DNA from: Paenibacillus odorifer
GTDB lineage: Bacteria; Bacillota; Bacilli; Paenibacillales; Paenibacillaceae
DNA length: 64,000 nucleotides
NCBI RefSeq assembly: GCF_000758725.1
Contig: NZ_CP009428.1
Span: 2,666,001-2,730,000, forward strand
Direction: 5' to 3'
Shown: positions 9,131 through 17,702 of the stretch, in pieces
Position numbering within the stretch: position 1 is the first letter of the stretch
Layout: each line of letters begins with the position of its first letter
Position numbers and translations under genes: made by a program
Notes under the pieces: generated by a model
Databases searched by the model: none
What the model was told of the DNA's origin: nothing
Seen by the model: the letters and a program-made list of their open reading frames with translations, nothing else

Positions 9131-10776
9131 TTCTTGGTTTAAGCGGTGGGCTAGGACATGATTCAGCGGCATGTTTGGTTCATGATGGCGTTTTGGTGGC
9201 CTATGCTGAGGAGGAGCGTTTTTGCCGAAAAAAACATGCTTACGGAGAGCCCCCGGTTTTGTCGCTCCTCAATTGTCTGTCACAAGCGGGCGTTGCTTTT
9301 GAAGATATCGATCTGATTGCTTTATCATGGGACCCGCAAAAAGCGGAAGAATTGGGGATATTGGAGAAATTCAAGAAGCACCCGGTATTATCAGGCAAAA
9401 AAATGCCCACTATCATTTCGGTCAGCCACCATTTATGCCATGCGGCAAGTGCCTACTATTTATCCGGGTTCGATGATGCGGTGATTTTGGTCATGGACGG
9501 ACAAGGTGACGATATTTCAACCACAGTAGCCTATGGGAAGAATGAGCATATTGAGGTTAAGCAAGAATACGGGATTTCACAATCGCTTGGATTTTTTTAT
9601 TCCATCGTCAGTGATTATTTACAGCTTGGAGCATCGGGAGAAGGAAAGCTGATGGGATTAGCCTCTTATGGAGAGTCAGTCTATGACTTTTCTGTACGGT
9701 TGACGGAAGACGGGTACGAGATTCCTATCGGAGAACCTGATAGTTCGCTTGGTTTGGAGGATAAGTATAACAAGCTGACCCGAATATGGATGAAGGAAAT
9801 GTATCGTAAATTCGGTGATCCTCCAAAGCGTATCTATAGCAATAATACACTGTATGGCGGGCTCAATTATACGGTCGAATACAGCAAGAAGCACAAAGAT
9901 ATTGCCGCATCGGCGCAGCAGGCGCTGGAAGACACTATTGTGCATCTTTGCCAGCAGACCATCCGGCAAGGCAACAGTAAAAATTTGGTGATAGGCGGAG
10001 GTGTTGCTCTCAATTGTACGACGAATGGAAGGCTGGAACGCCTCGGAATTTTCGATGAAATCTTCGTATTACCGGCAACCAATGATGCTGGGGGCTGTAT
10101 CGGAGCTGCCATGATTGCCTCTAAAGAACGTTCCGTTCTCCCTGTAAAGGGCAGACTGAAGACTCCTTACTGGGGAATTTCCTATGATGACAACCATATA
10201 TCGGAGGTATTAAACAAGCTTGGTTTGAAGTATAACTATTCATCCGATATTTGCCGGCAGACGGCAGAACTGATTGATAGAGGTAAAGTCATTGGCTGGT
10301 TCCAAGGCGCAGCCGAGATGGGGCCAAGGGCATTGGGCAATCGTTCCATAACAGCCAGTCCTGCAAGTTATGATTCATATGTAAAAGTCAATCAAAAAAT
10401 CAAATTCAGAGAATCCTGGAGACCGCTGGCGCCAAGTATTATGGATGAACATGCGGATTGGTTGGTGGAGGAGGCGCAGTATTCGCCGTATATGCTGAAA
10501 GCCTACACAGTCAAAGAAGAGAGAATGCAGGCTGTTCCTGCCATCGTGCATGTAGATGGATCTACTAGACCGCAAACGGTTCGAAGCGAGGTGAATCCGG
10601 TCTGGCATCAGCTTATTGCCGAGCATTATAAGTTGTCTGGAATTCCGCTGATAATGAACACATCGCTTAACACACGAGGAGAACCGGTGTGTGAGACTCC
10701 ATACGACGCCATCAAAACCTTCTATACCTCCGCTATGGATGCGCTGGCGGTCGGCAATTTCTTAATCGAAAAATAA
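9124..10776 (+). CDS. Carbamoyltransferase (NodU/CmcH/TobZ family)
   Basis: A 550-residue O-carbamoyltransferase that would transfer the carbamoyl group of carbamoyl phosphate, via carbamoyl-AMP, to a hydroxyl, commonly of a sugar. The N-terminal Kae1/ASKHA-like domain has LSGGLGHDSAACLVHDG, the metal-binding HHLCHAASAY (about residue 102), VMDGQGDD and GEGKLMGLASYGE. The C-terminal YrdC-like domain has WFQGAAEMGPRALGNRSI (about residue 396). Start is GTG, overlapping the UvrA-like stop by 7 nt. Presence next to two glycosyltransferases makes a carbamoylated sugar the likeliest decoration. Confidence 0.93.
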   Translation: MLILGLSGGLGHDSAACLVHDGVLVAYAEEERFCRKKHAYGEPPVLSLLNCLSQAGVAFEDIDLIALSWDPQKAEELGILEKFKKHPVLSGKKMPTIISVSHHLCHAASAYYLSGFDDAVILVMDGQGDDISTTVAYGKNEHIEVKQEYGISQSLGFFYSIVSDYLQLGASGEGKLMGLASYGESVYDFSVRLTEDGYEIPIGEPDSSLGLEDKYNKLTRIWMKEMYRKFGDPPKRIYSNNTLYGGLNYTVEYSKKHKDIAASAQQALEDTIVHLCQQTIRQGNSKNLVIGGGVALNCTTNGRLERLGIFDEIFVLPATNDAGGCIGAAMIASKERSVLPVKGRLKTPYWGISYDDNHISEVLNKLGLKYNYSSDICRQTAELIDRGKVIGWFQGAAEMGPRALGNRSITASPASYDSYVKVNQKIKFRESWRPLAPSIMDEHADWLVEEAQYSPYMLKAYTVKEERMQAVPAIVHVDGSTRPQTVRSEVNPVWHQLIAEHYKLSGIPLIMNTSLNTRGEPVCETPYDAIKTFYTSAMDALAVGNFLIEK

Positions 10777-10803
10777 TACGGGAAACGAGGGGATTTGACC
10801 GTT

Positions 10804-11091
10804 ATGAACAGAGATGAGGAATATATCCAAGCGACAGTGATGGAACTAATCCGCAAAAATGGAGCCTTACCCTCAGTAGAGCAGAAAGAGACGCTGCAGG
10901 CTGCTGATTTGAACAGAACTTTAACCGAATGGGGAGTTAATTCGTTCCGGGCTTTATATCTTCTGTACGATTTGGAGGAGGTCTTCCGGGTTCAGATTCC
11001 AGACAACTGTCTCACTCCAGAGACCTTTGAGTCTCCCTTGACGATTATTAACTGTCTTAAAGTGTTGCTCAATGATAAGGCAATTTCCTGA
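10804..11091 (+). CDS. Free-standing carrier protein (second of three)
   Basis: A small (95 residues from the ATG) carrier-like protein. The putative pantetheinylation serine is in WGVNSFRALYLLYDLEE (Ser about residue 43), where Asn replaces the usual Asp before Ser. The flanking helix pattern and acidic LEEVF match carrier helix II. Start could be TTG at 10795 or ATG at 10804; the GAGGGG upstream fits either imperfectly. It precedes the NRPS gene by 38 nt and may be a partner of its condensation domain. Confidence 0.75.
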   Translation: MNRDEEYIQATVMELIRKNGALPSVEQKETLQAADLNRTLTEWGVNSFRALYLLYDLEEVFRVQIPDNCLTPETFESPLTIINCLKVLLNDKAIS

Positions 11092-11129
11092 TGCATGATT
11101 TTTAATTCCAAGAATCGGGAGGATGAAGT

Positions 11130-14100
11130 ATGACTCGAGGTTTATCAAATTGGGAAGCGCTGCTGCAGGCCGAGCGAATGCATAGAAGTCTCCCTCCTAT
11201 CCGTGCTGATTCCGATTTAACCGATATTCCGCTGAGCGGCGCTCAGCGCAGATTATGGTTTTTGCATCAATTGAACCCTGCCAGCTCCGCTTACAATATG
11301 ACGATACAATACCGCTTGAAGGGTTGTCTGAATTATAAACACTTGACTGAATGTCTGGGTATATTGAAGGAAAGGCATCGAATTTTAGACACTGTATTTT
11401 ACGAAAAAGACGGGGAGCCTTACCAAAAGACGGTTCCACAGCCCGCAGCGGTCAGGATTGAGCGGCTGAATTGTCTTGAGTCAGAGATGGAGAGACAGGC
11501 GCTGGATTGGTTGGCAATGGAGATTAATAAACCGTTCGAATTAAATGGAGGCTCTTTATTTGAGACGGTACTGGTGCAGATGAGCCCAACCGAGCATTTA
11601 CTGATATTTCGTTTCCATCACAGCATTTCAGATGCGTTGTCTCTGGATATTTTCACAAATGAATTCAGGGAGATCTACAACGCTTTGGAAGAAGGCAGGG
11701 TGGCACGCTTGCCTGAATTGCCGGTACAGTATTCTGCTTATGCGGTCTGGGAACAAAAATATATTGCAAATGCCGGCAATCCAACACTAATGGATTATTG
11801 GAGCAACAAGTTAGCTTCGGCAGATACACGGCTTGATTTAAACCTTGCGGCAATGCCTGAAGCTGCTGGGCCAACCGATTCGGAGTGCAATTATGGGGGA
11901 GAGTTGCCGCAGGATGCCTATAATGAAATGCTGGATTTTATAAAACGTCACCCCGAATTCACGGTCTATAACGTTATGCTCGCAGCCTACCGGGTCCTGA
12001 TGTTTAGATATACCGGCCAGTCTAACCTGATTATCGGCTCAACCATGGCTAACCGTAACCGCATTGAAGTAAGGAATCTTATCGGTTTTTTTGCCAATAC
12101 TTTGCCACTCACCACCAATGTGCAGACTGAAGACAGCTTCTTTGAAGTATTGAATAAAGAGAAAGAAACAATTAATGAGGGCATTGCCTATCAACAAGTC
12201 TCTTTCGACAAGCTGGTCAGTATTATGCATCCAGATCGCAGGCCAGGGGAAAATCCGCTGTTTCAAACGATGTTTACTTATGTGCAGAGCGGCAAAACGG
12301 ATTTGGAGTTATCCAACCTAACTGTTGAAGCGTTAAAGGCAGATAAAAGCTCTTCGGCCTTTGACCTCACGATTGGGCTTAATGATACCGGAAGCGGAGT
12401 GCAACTATTTTACGAATACAACAATGATAAATGGTACGCGGCCTCATTGAGGCAATTCCATTACCACTACATTAACATTCTCCAGCAGCTGCTGCAGCGA
12501 CCGGAGGCTACGGTTAGCAGCCACATGTTTTTGACCGCGGAAGAAATCAATAAAGTGATCTACGAATGGAATGATACTTGTACGGATTTCGGCTGTCTGG
12601 ACAGCCGAAGGTTCATAAGCCAGATCAAAAAACAAGCTGCGAAGCATAGTCATCTGCGGGCTGTATTTTTGAGCGAAGAAGACAACATGAGTTATGAGGA
12701 GCTTGATCTGGCCTCAGATATGCTTGCTTCGAGGCTGATGCAATTGGGGATCGGGCGTGGCAGCCTTGTTGGGTTGGGCTTGGAGAGATCTGTTGAGCTA
12801 GTCACCTCAATTCTGGCGGTAATTAAATGCGGCGGGGCATTTATGCCGCTTGATCCACAGCTACCCTCCAAACGTCTGGCCCATATGATTTGTGAGTCGT
12901 CGTGTGCACTGATCATCACCCAGGAACAATATGCGGCTCTGTTTAAACCGATGCATAAGGTGGTCCTCGTCGGGATTAGCTCTTATTCAGCTGACTTAAG
13001 GTGTGAAATTGTGCACAATGAGCCGGTCGAACCCAGCGATTTAGCCTATGTTATCTATACTTCCGGTTCAACCGGAACCCCGAAGGGCGCGATGAACAGC
13101 TATGAGGGATTATACAACCGGCTTCTTTGGATGCAGCAGCAGTTTGGTTTGGATGAGACCGATAAAGTGCTGCAGAAGACACCGCTCACTTTTGATGTGG
13201 CAGTATGGGAGCTGCTGTGGCCATTACTGCATGGAGCGGAATTGGTATTAGCCCGACCGGATAAACCGCATGATCCTGAATATATTGGGAATGTGATTGT
13301 CGAGAGGCATATTACGACGATTCATTTTGTTCCGGCGTTACTGCAGCAGTTTATGGACTCCTTTCCAATAGAAAGCTGCATTTCACTTAAAAATGTCATT
13401 TGCAGTGGAGAAGAGCTGAGTACCACATTACGTGATTCTTTTTTCTCAAAATCCGCTGCGCATTTGTTCAACTTGTACGGGCCCGCTGAGGCGGCCATTG
13501 ATGTAACCTGCTGGGACTGTGCGGAGAGCCGAGGCCATTCAAGTGTTCCGATCGGCAAACCGATTTCCAATCTCCGAATTTACATTCTGGATAAATATCT
13601 TCTGCCGGTTCCCGTTGGGGTTTACGGAGAAATATGCATTGGTGGAATAGGAGTGGGCCTAGGATACATCGGAAATGAAGAGCTGACCAACCGCAGTTTT
13701 GTACCCAATCCTTACTCCAGACATCCTGCTGCTGAACGTCTGTACCGCACAGGAGACATGGGCAAATTCCTCGAAGACGGCACGATTATTTATGGGGGAA
13801 GAACAGATCAACAAATCAAGCTCAACGGTGCGCGGATAGAGCTGGGTGAAATCGAGGCCGTATTTCGCCGTTACAACCGGATCAAAGAGACTCTTGTCCA
13901 TCCGCTCAAGCAGAATAACGGGGGGCAGCTTATGATTGCCTATTATGTGAGCGATAAAGAGATTGCCGCTGCGGAGCTGCGAAACTATGCGAGAGCTTAT
14001 TTGCCGGCCTATATGATTCCTGGCATCTTTATGAGACTTGAGAGATTTCCGTTAAATCGAAATGGTAAGGTTGATCGCCAGGCGCTTCCGCTGCCTGATG

Positions 14101-14471
14101 TTAGATTTAAAGAAGCGAGCAGCGCTCTACTTCCTAAAAATGAGTTTCAGGCAGAGATAGAATCTATCTGGCAAGAGTTGTTGAGTTTGGAGGGCCGTGC
14201 GATCGGCATTGCCGAGAATTTTTTTGATCTGGGCGGCCATTCGTTATTAGCTCTAAAGCTAGTTAGTATTGTCAACAAAAGATTCAATACAAACATAACT
14301 ATTATGGAGTTGTACCTAGGCGAATTTACGATTGCAAGAATGGCGGACATGCTTGCTGAACCGTCCTCTGCTGCAGCCCAGGGACAGCTGACGAAATCAG
14401 TGTTATCTCAATTAGGAATGTCATTGGAAGAAATTTTGCAAGTAGGCGAAGGAACATTAGGCCAGAGATAA
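11130..14471 (+). CDS. Non-ribosomal peptide synthetase, one module C-A-PCP, predicted serine-type pocket
   Basis: A 1113-residue NRPS. The condensation domain (about residues 30-440) has LSGAQRRLWFLHQL and the active-site motif HHSISDA, with Ala in place of the usual final Gly. The adenylation domain (about 495-1000) has YTSGSTGTPKGA, the A4/A5 segments TFDVAVWELLW and NLYGPAEAA, the YRTGDMG motif and the A10 lysine in NRNGKVDRQ. Reading the ten pocket positions by eye gives D-V-W-H-I-S-L-I-D-K, close to the known serine code DVWHFSLVDK. The carrier domain has FFDLGGHSLLALKL (about 1035). A 40-residue tail follows and no thioesterase. Single-module architecture with separate carriers suggests condensation in trans. 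Adenylation specificity is a hand prediction. Confidence 0.95.
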   Translation: MTRGLSNWEALLQAERMHRSLPPIRADSDLTDIPLSGAQRRLWFLHQLNPASSAYNMTIQYRLKGCLNYKHLTECLGILKERHRILDTVFYEKDGEPYQKTVPQPAAVRIERLNCLESEMERQALDWLAMEINKPFELNGGSLFETVLVQMSPTEHLLIFRFHHSISDALSLDIFTNEFREIYNALEEGRVARLPELPVQYSAYAVWEQKYIANAGNPTLMDYWSNKLASADTRLDLNLAAMPEAAGPTDSECNYGGELPQDAYNEMLDFIKRHPEFTVYNVMLAAYRVLMFRYTGQSNLIIGSTMANRNRIEVRNLIGFFANTLPLTTNVQTEDSFFEVLNKEKETINEGIAYQQVSFDKLVSIMHPDRRPGENPLFQTMFTYVQSGKTDLELSNLTVEALKADKSSSAFDLTIGLNDTGSGVQLFYEYNNDKWYAASLRQFHYHYINILQQLLQRPEATVSSHMFLTAEEINKVIYEWNDTCTDFGCLDSRRFISQIKKQAAKHSHLRAVFLSEEDNMSYEELDLASDMLASRLMQLGIGRGSLVGLGLERSVELVTSILAVIKCGGAFMPLDPQLPSKRLAHMICESSCALIITQEQYAALFKPMHKVVLVGISSYSADLRCEIVHNEPVEPSDLAYVIYTSGSTGTPKGAMNSYEGLYNRLLWMQQQFGLDETDKVLQKTPLTFDVAVWELLWPLLHGAELVLARPDKPHDPEYIGNVIVERHITTIHFVPALLQQFMDSFPIESCISLKNVICSGEELSTTLRDSFFSKSAAHLFNLYGPAEAAIDVTCWDCAESRGHSSVPIGKPISNLRIYILDKYLLPVPVGVYGEICIGGIGVGLGYIGNEELTNRSFVPNPYSRHPAAERLYRTGDMGKFLEDGTIIYGGRTDQQIKLNGARIELGEIEAVFRRYNRIKETLVHPLKQNNGGQLMIAYYVSDKEIAAAELRNYARAYLPAYMIPGIFMRLERFPLNRNGKVDRQALPLPDVRFKEASSALLPKNEFQAEIESIWQELLSLEGRAIGIAENFFDLGGHSLLALKLVSIVNKRFNTNITIMELYLGEFTIARMADMLAEPSSAAAQGQLTKSVLSQLGMSLEEILQVGEGTLGQR

Positions 14472-14489
14472 ATGATGGACAGGGAGGAT

Positions 14490-14750
14490 ATGATGGACCA
14501 AATACAACAGCGGGTGGAGGTATTGCTGCGCCTATTTGTAAAGTGTGATATTTCCTTGGAGCCCGAAAGTGTGTTCACAGATCTGGAAATGGATTCGCTT
14601 ACTTACATCAAATTTATTGTTGAAGTTGAGCGGGCGTTGCAATTGGACTTTGATCCTTACCTTTTGGTAGCAGGACATTTTCCTACGGTTGGAGATTTAA
14701 CGGCATATCTCTGGAGTAAAAATGGTGAAGGATGTGCCACAGATGCCTAA
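14490..14750 (+). CDS. Free-standing acyl carrier protein (third of three)
   Basis: A carrier protein of about 86 residues. The pantetheine serine is in LEMDSLTYIKFIVEVE (about residue 35 from the chosen start), with the classic D-S-L triad and following acidic helix. GGGAGG at 14482-14487 supports ATG at 14490 or 14493, although in-frame ATGs at 14472 and 14475 directly after the NRPS stop would add a few residues. Its 3' end overlaps the start of the BtrH-like gene, which fits a carrier/acyltransferase pair like BtrI/BtrH of butirosin biosynthesis. Confidence 0.88.
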   Translation: MMDQIQQRVEVLLRLFVKCDISLEPESVFTDLEMDSLTYIKFIVEVERALQLDFDPYLLVAGHFPTVGDLTAYLWSKNGEGCATDA

Positions 14751-15750
14751 CCTGCCGATCAAGTACCCTATGGTGAACAGCAGCATGAACAGCTCTCATC
14801 TGCTCAGTGTAGTGGAAGTCTGCTCTAGAAAGATGGATTGGCTGCATAACCATTATATTCATTTATATCTTGGAGCGAATATGGATGTGATGGATCTTGA
14901 ATTTCTGTCACCCGAGCAATCTTTGGGGCATTTCCCCTATCTGAATTTGAAAGAGATCAGGCTTGGTCCTGAACGTGTTGCTGTAAAACAGATCTTGGAT
15001 TGTCTGGCCGAGAAGGAGTATGTCGAAGTAAGCTTGGATGAATTTTATATAGAAGGTAAGCACTATTTTAATAAGGTTCATTTCGAAAGGAATTTTATGA
15101 TATACGGCTATGATGATCTTAGTCATACATTTAGTATTGCTGGCTCGGATTACGATAAAATCTTCGAGTTTCATGAGCTTCCCGCCGATCAGATCATATC
15201 ATCGCTGCGCGCTCATGCATTCGAACGGCGTTCGATTCGCTCTGTCCGGCTAAATGAAGCTGATAAGATGCATTTTGAGCCAACTACACTGATCGCAAGC
15301 CTAGCGGATTATTACTATTCACGCCAGCCAGAAACCATGGTAACCTGCCCGGGAACAGATGGAGGTTCGTGTTGGGGAATGAAGGTGTATGGAGCGCTGC
15401 TAGACTATTTAGATAGGTTGGCGCGTAACGAAATTTTCTATTGTGTTCGTCCGTTTCATTTACTCTGGGAGCACAAAAAATGCATGGTTAACAGGCTTGG
15501 ATATTTATCTCAATGTGGATATAACCTTTCTGATTTCATTATGAAAGGCTATGAGGATATATACGAAACCACTCTTATTCTCAGAAACATTTTGGTGAAA
15601 TATCATCTTGAGCCTGACCTTAACCTGTTGCGGATCGCTGCACGCACAGTGGAGAGTATCGATGTGCAAGAGCGCGCGCTTCTGTCAGCGCTTTTGAAAG
15701 AATTTAGTACTGTAACCAGCAAAATAGAAGAAAAGGAGAATTCTCGGTGA
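14743..15750 (+). CDS. Putative BtrH/C39-like acyltransferase or peptidase-fold protein
   Basis: A protein of about 335 residues with a segment (about residues 95-160) of the form EVSLDEFYIEG...FMIYGYDDLSHTFSIAGSDYD, which resembles the BtrH N-terminal/C39-like papain-fold proteins common in low-GC Gram-positive peptide clusters. BtrH transfers an acyl chain from the carrier BtrI to an aminoglycoside. By analogy this could move the seryl or acyl unit from a carrier to the glycosylated acceptor, replacing a thioesterase. The assignment is by pattern memory only and catalytic residues were not fixed. ATG 14743 with GAAGGA 10 nt upstream is favoured over ATG 14722. It overlaps the carrier gene by 8 nt. 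Confidence 0.55.
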   Translation: MPNLPIKYPMVNSSMNSSHLLSVVEVCSRKMDWLHNHYIHLYLGANMDVMDLEFLSPEQSLGHFPYLNLKEIRLGPERVAVKQILDCLAEKEYVEVSLDEFYIEGKHYFNKVHFERNFMIYGYDDLSHTFSIAGSDYDKIFEFHELPADQIISSLRAHAFERRSIRSVRLNEADKMHFEPTTLIASLADYYYSRQPETMVTCPGTDGGSCWGMKVYGALLDYLDRLARNEIFYCVRPFHLLWEHKKCMVNRLGYLSQCGYNLSDFIMKGYEDIYETTLILRNILVKYHLEPDLNLLRIAARTVESIDVQERALLSALLKEFSTVTSKIEEKENSR

Positions 15751-16919
15751 TACCCGATAAATGTGAAGTTGTTATTATTGGATCTGGGGCAGTCGGGGCG
15801 TGTACAGCCTACTATTTAGCCAAAAAAGGAATAACTGATGTGGTAGTGCTTGAGAAAAGCGAAAGTTTAGGCGGAGCAACCACATCTATCTGCGCAGGCG
15901 GGATGCGAAGTCAGTTTACAACGGAGATAAATATTGAATTGTCCAAGTTAAGTTTTCGATTGCTGGAGCAGCTTGATTCGTATAACCTTGTTCAGGATGA
16001 AATGGACCAGTGCGGATATATGTTTATTTTCACGGCACAAGATAATCTTTCTGAGTTTTATGATGCGATGCTTTTGCAGCAAAGGTTGGGTGTGCAAACG
16101 GAATGGATGGAGCCTAAGCAGATTCAAAAGAAGCTGCCGATGCTGGTTCTAGAGGATGTAACCGGTGCAACTTACAATAAGCAGGATGGATTGATCGATC
16201 CCAATAAGATTACAAGCACGTATATTCGGCTCTCCAGAGAGCTGGGTGTCAAATATTATCCTGGAGTCGCTGTAACGGACTTTATTACTGACGGTTCCGC
16301 GATACAGCAAGTGGTAACGTCAGAAGGAGCGATAACTTCGCGAGTTGTTGTAAATGCTACGGGCCCCTGGTCCAAATTTGTGGCTGCTAAAGCCGGAATT
16401 GAGTTGCCGGTAATCCCCTGCCATCAGCAGTTGTTGGTTACAGATGTGCTCCCATGGCTGCCCGCCGATTTTCCCGTTATTGTGTTCCCCGGGGAAGGTC
16501 TGGGCTTACATAAGGAGACAGGCGGTCTGTTAACGGGCTTAAATAAGCCCTTTGTTGCAGGGGGATGCGAAGATCCGGATTATAGCTACTCAGACCCGGA
16601 ATGGGAATATAAACATCTGGAAGCTGCTCTTCGTCGGCTGCCTCGTCTCCAGGAAGCAACCATCAAATCCTGCTGGGGAGGGTATTATGATGACACGCCG
16701 GACTCCCATCCGGTGCTGGGCGCTGATAACAAAATCCAAGGGTTTTACCATGCGTCAGGATTCAGCGGACATGGTTTTATGCACAGCCCGGCCGCCGGAC
16801 TCCTAATCAGTGAAGAAATAGCCGGGAATTCGGCACAAACATTAGACATATCATCATTGCGGTCCAATCGCTGGCTAACTGCAGCAGGCAGAAAAATTAA
16901 TGAATACTACAAGATTTAG
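15747..16919 (+). CDS. FAD-dependent amino acid/amine oxidoreductase (DAO family)
   Basis: A 390-residue flavoprotein of the D-amino-acid oxidase/sarcosine oxidase beta-like group. The dinucleotide-binding motif VVIIGSGAVGACTAYYLAKKG starts at residue 8, followed by GGATTSICAGGMRSQF. The C-terminal FAD closure has SGFSGHGFMHSPAAG (about residue 340). It would oxidise a C-N bond of an amino acid or amine substrate in the pathway, such as a carrier-bound or free glycine/serine derivative. Start is GTG, overlapping the previous stop (GTGA). Confidence 0.9.
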   Translation: MIPDKCEVVIIGSGAVGACTAYYLAKKGITDVVVLEKSESLGGATTSICAGGMRSQFTTEINIELSKLSFRLLEQLDSYNLVQDEMDQCGYMFIFTAQDNLSEFYDAMLLQQRLGVQTEWMEPKQIQKKLPMLVLEDVTGATYNKQDGLIDPNKITSTYIRLSRELGVKYYPGVAVTDFITDGSAIQQVVTSEGAITSRVVVNATGPWSKFVAAKAGIELPVIPCHQQLLVTDVLPWLPADFPVIVFPGEGLGLHKETGGLLTGLNKPFVAGGCEDPDYSYSDPEWEYKHLEAALRRLPRLQEATIKSCWGGYYDDTPDSHPVLGADNKIQGFYHASGFSGHGFMHSPAAGLLISEEIAGNSAQTLDISSLRSNRWLTAAGRKINEYYKI

Positions 16920-16940
16920 AAGTATAGGAGGTTTATTGAA

Positions 16941-17684
16941 ATGGAGAACTCTAAGAACCAAATGTTAAGGCTTATAGATAATATGCTAAACGCAAATGTG
17001 CTTCAGCGGACGGATCTCAAACGGTTTACCGCAAACCTTGAGCATTCACCGGATGATCCCGAAATGCTGCGTCTGGAGCTTGAATCCTGGTATCGTGGGA
17101 TGGGGGTAGATCAGATCATTGGCAGAAAATTCGAACTATCGCCTTGTCCTTTTACAAGCGAAGAGATTCGTTCATCGAGAGAAAATGGAGAAATTATTTT
17201 GTGCTTTCCCAAGGGAATTACACGGGAACAGATTGGTGAGCTTACAAGAATTTCAAGCTGGGCCTTAAAAGATCCACTTGTGACAGCCGCAACGGAGCAG
17301 GAAGATTGCTGGATTCGAACAGCGGCTGCGCTGTCGCCTTCATTAATGAAACACACAGGGCTAGAGGTTGCACACTTAGTGGAAGACAGCGGGCATCTTA
17401 ACTTTAGTTTGGAAAGGTATCTTCTTTTCGTGGCTAGAGTGAGATTCTTGACAGGTAATACCCCGGATTCGGAATACTGGATTTGGCTTCCAAGAGGGAG
17501 ATACGACCGTTCGGGAATGTTAATTGCCGGTTTTGACCGAAATGGCTGCTTTAATGTGCATGGCTGGATGCCCCAATTCTCTGCCAGTTTTTTGGGTGCC
17601 AGATTTGGAACACTTCCCGGTTCCGCTGCCAAAGTCGGTTCTTCCATCGTCTCAGATTCAGACCTCAGTTTCACTAAAATTTAA
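16941..17684 (+). CDS. Cluster protein of unknown function
   Basis: A 247-residue soluble protein I cannot place in a family. Visible features are an early SWYRGMGVDQIIGRKFELS stretch, an LVEDSGHLNFSLERYLLF segment (about residues 147-164), and an aromatic-rich run YWIWLPRGRYDRSGML. No signal peptide, membrane helix or known cofactor motif is seen. A strong RBS (TAGGAGG) precedes the ATG, 21 nt after the oxidase gene, and it is followed 18 nt later by the radical SAM gene, so it is very likely a pathway member, perhaps a substrate-binding or dioxygenase-like protein. Confidence 0.75.
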   Translation: MENSKNQMLRLIDNMLNANVLQRTDLKRFTANLEHSPDDPEMLRLELESWYRGMGVDQIIGRKFELSPCPFTSEEIRSSRENGEIILCFPKGITREQIGELTRISSWALKDPLVTAATEQEDCWIRTAAALSPSLMKHTGLEVAHLVEDSGHLNFSLERYLLFVARVRFLTGNTPDSEYWIWLPRGRYDRSGMLIAGFDRNGCFNVHGWMPQFSASFLGARFGTLPGSAAKVGSSIVSDSDLSFTKI

Positions 17685-17702
17685 CAATGGAGGCCGAAAT
17701 CA

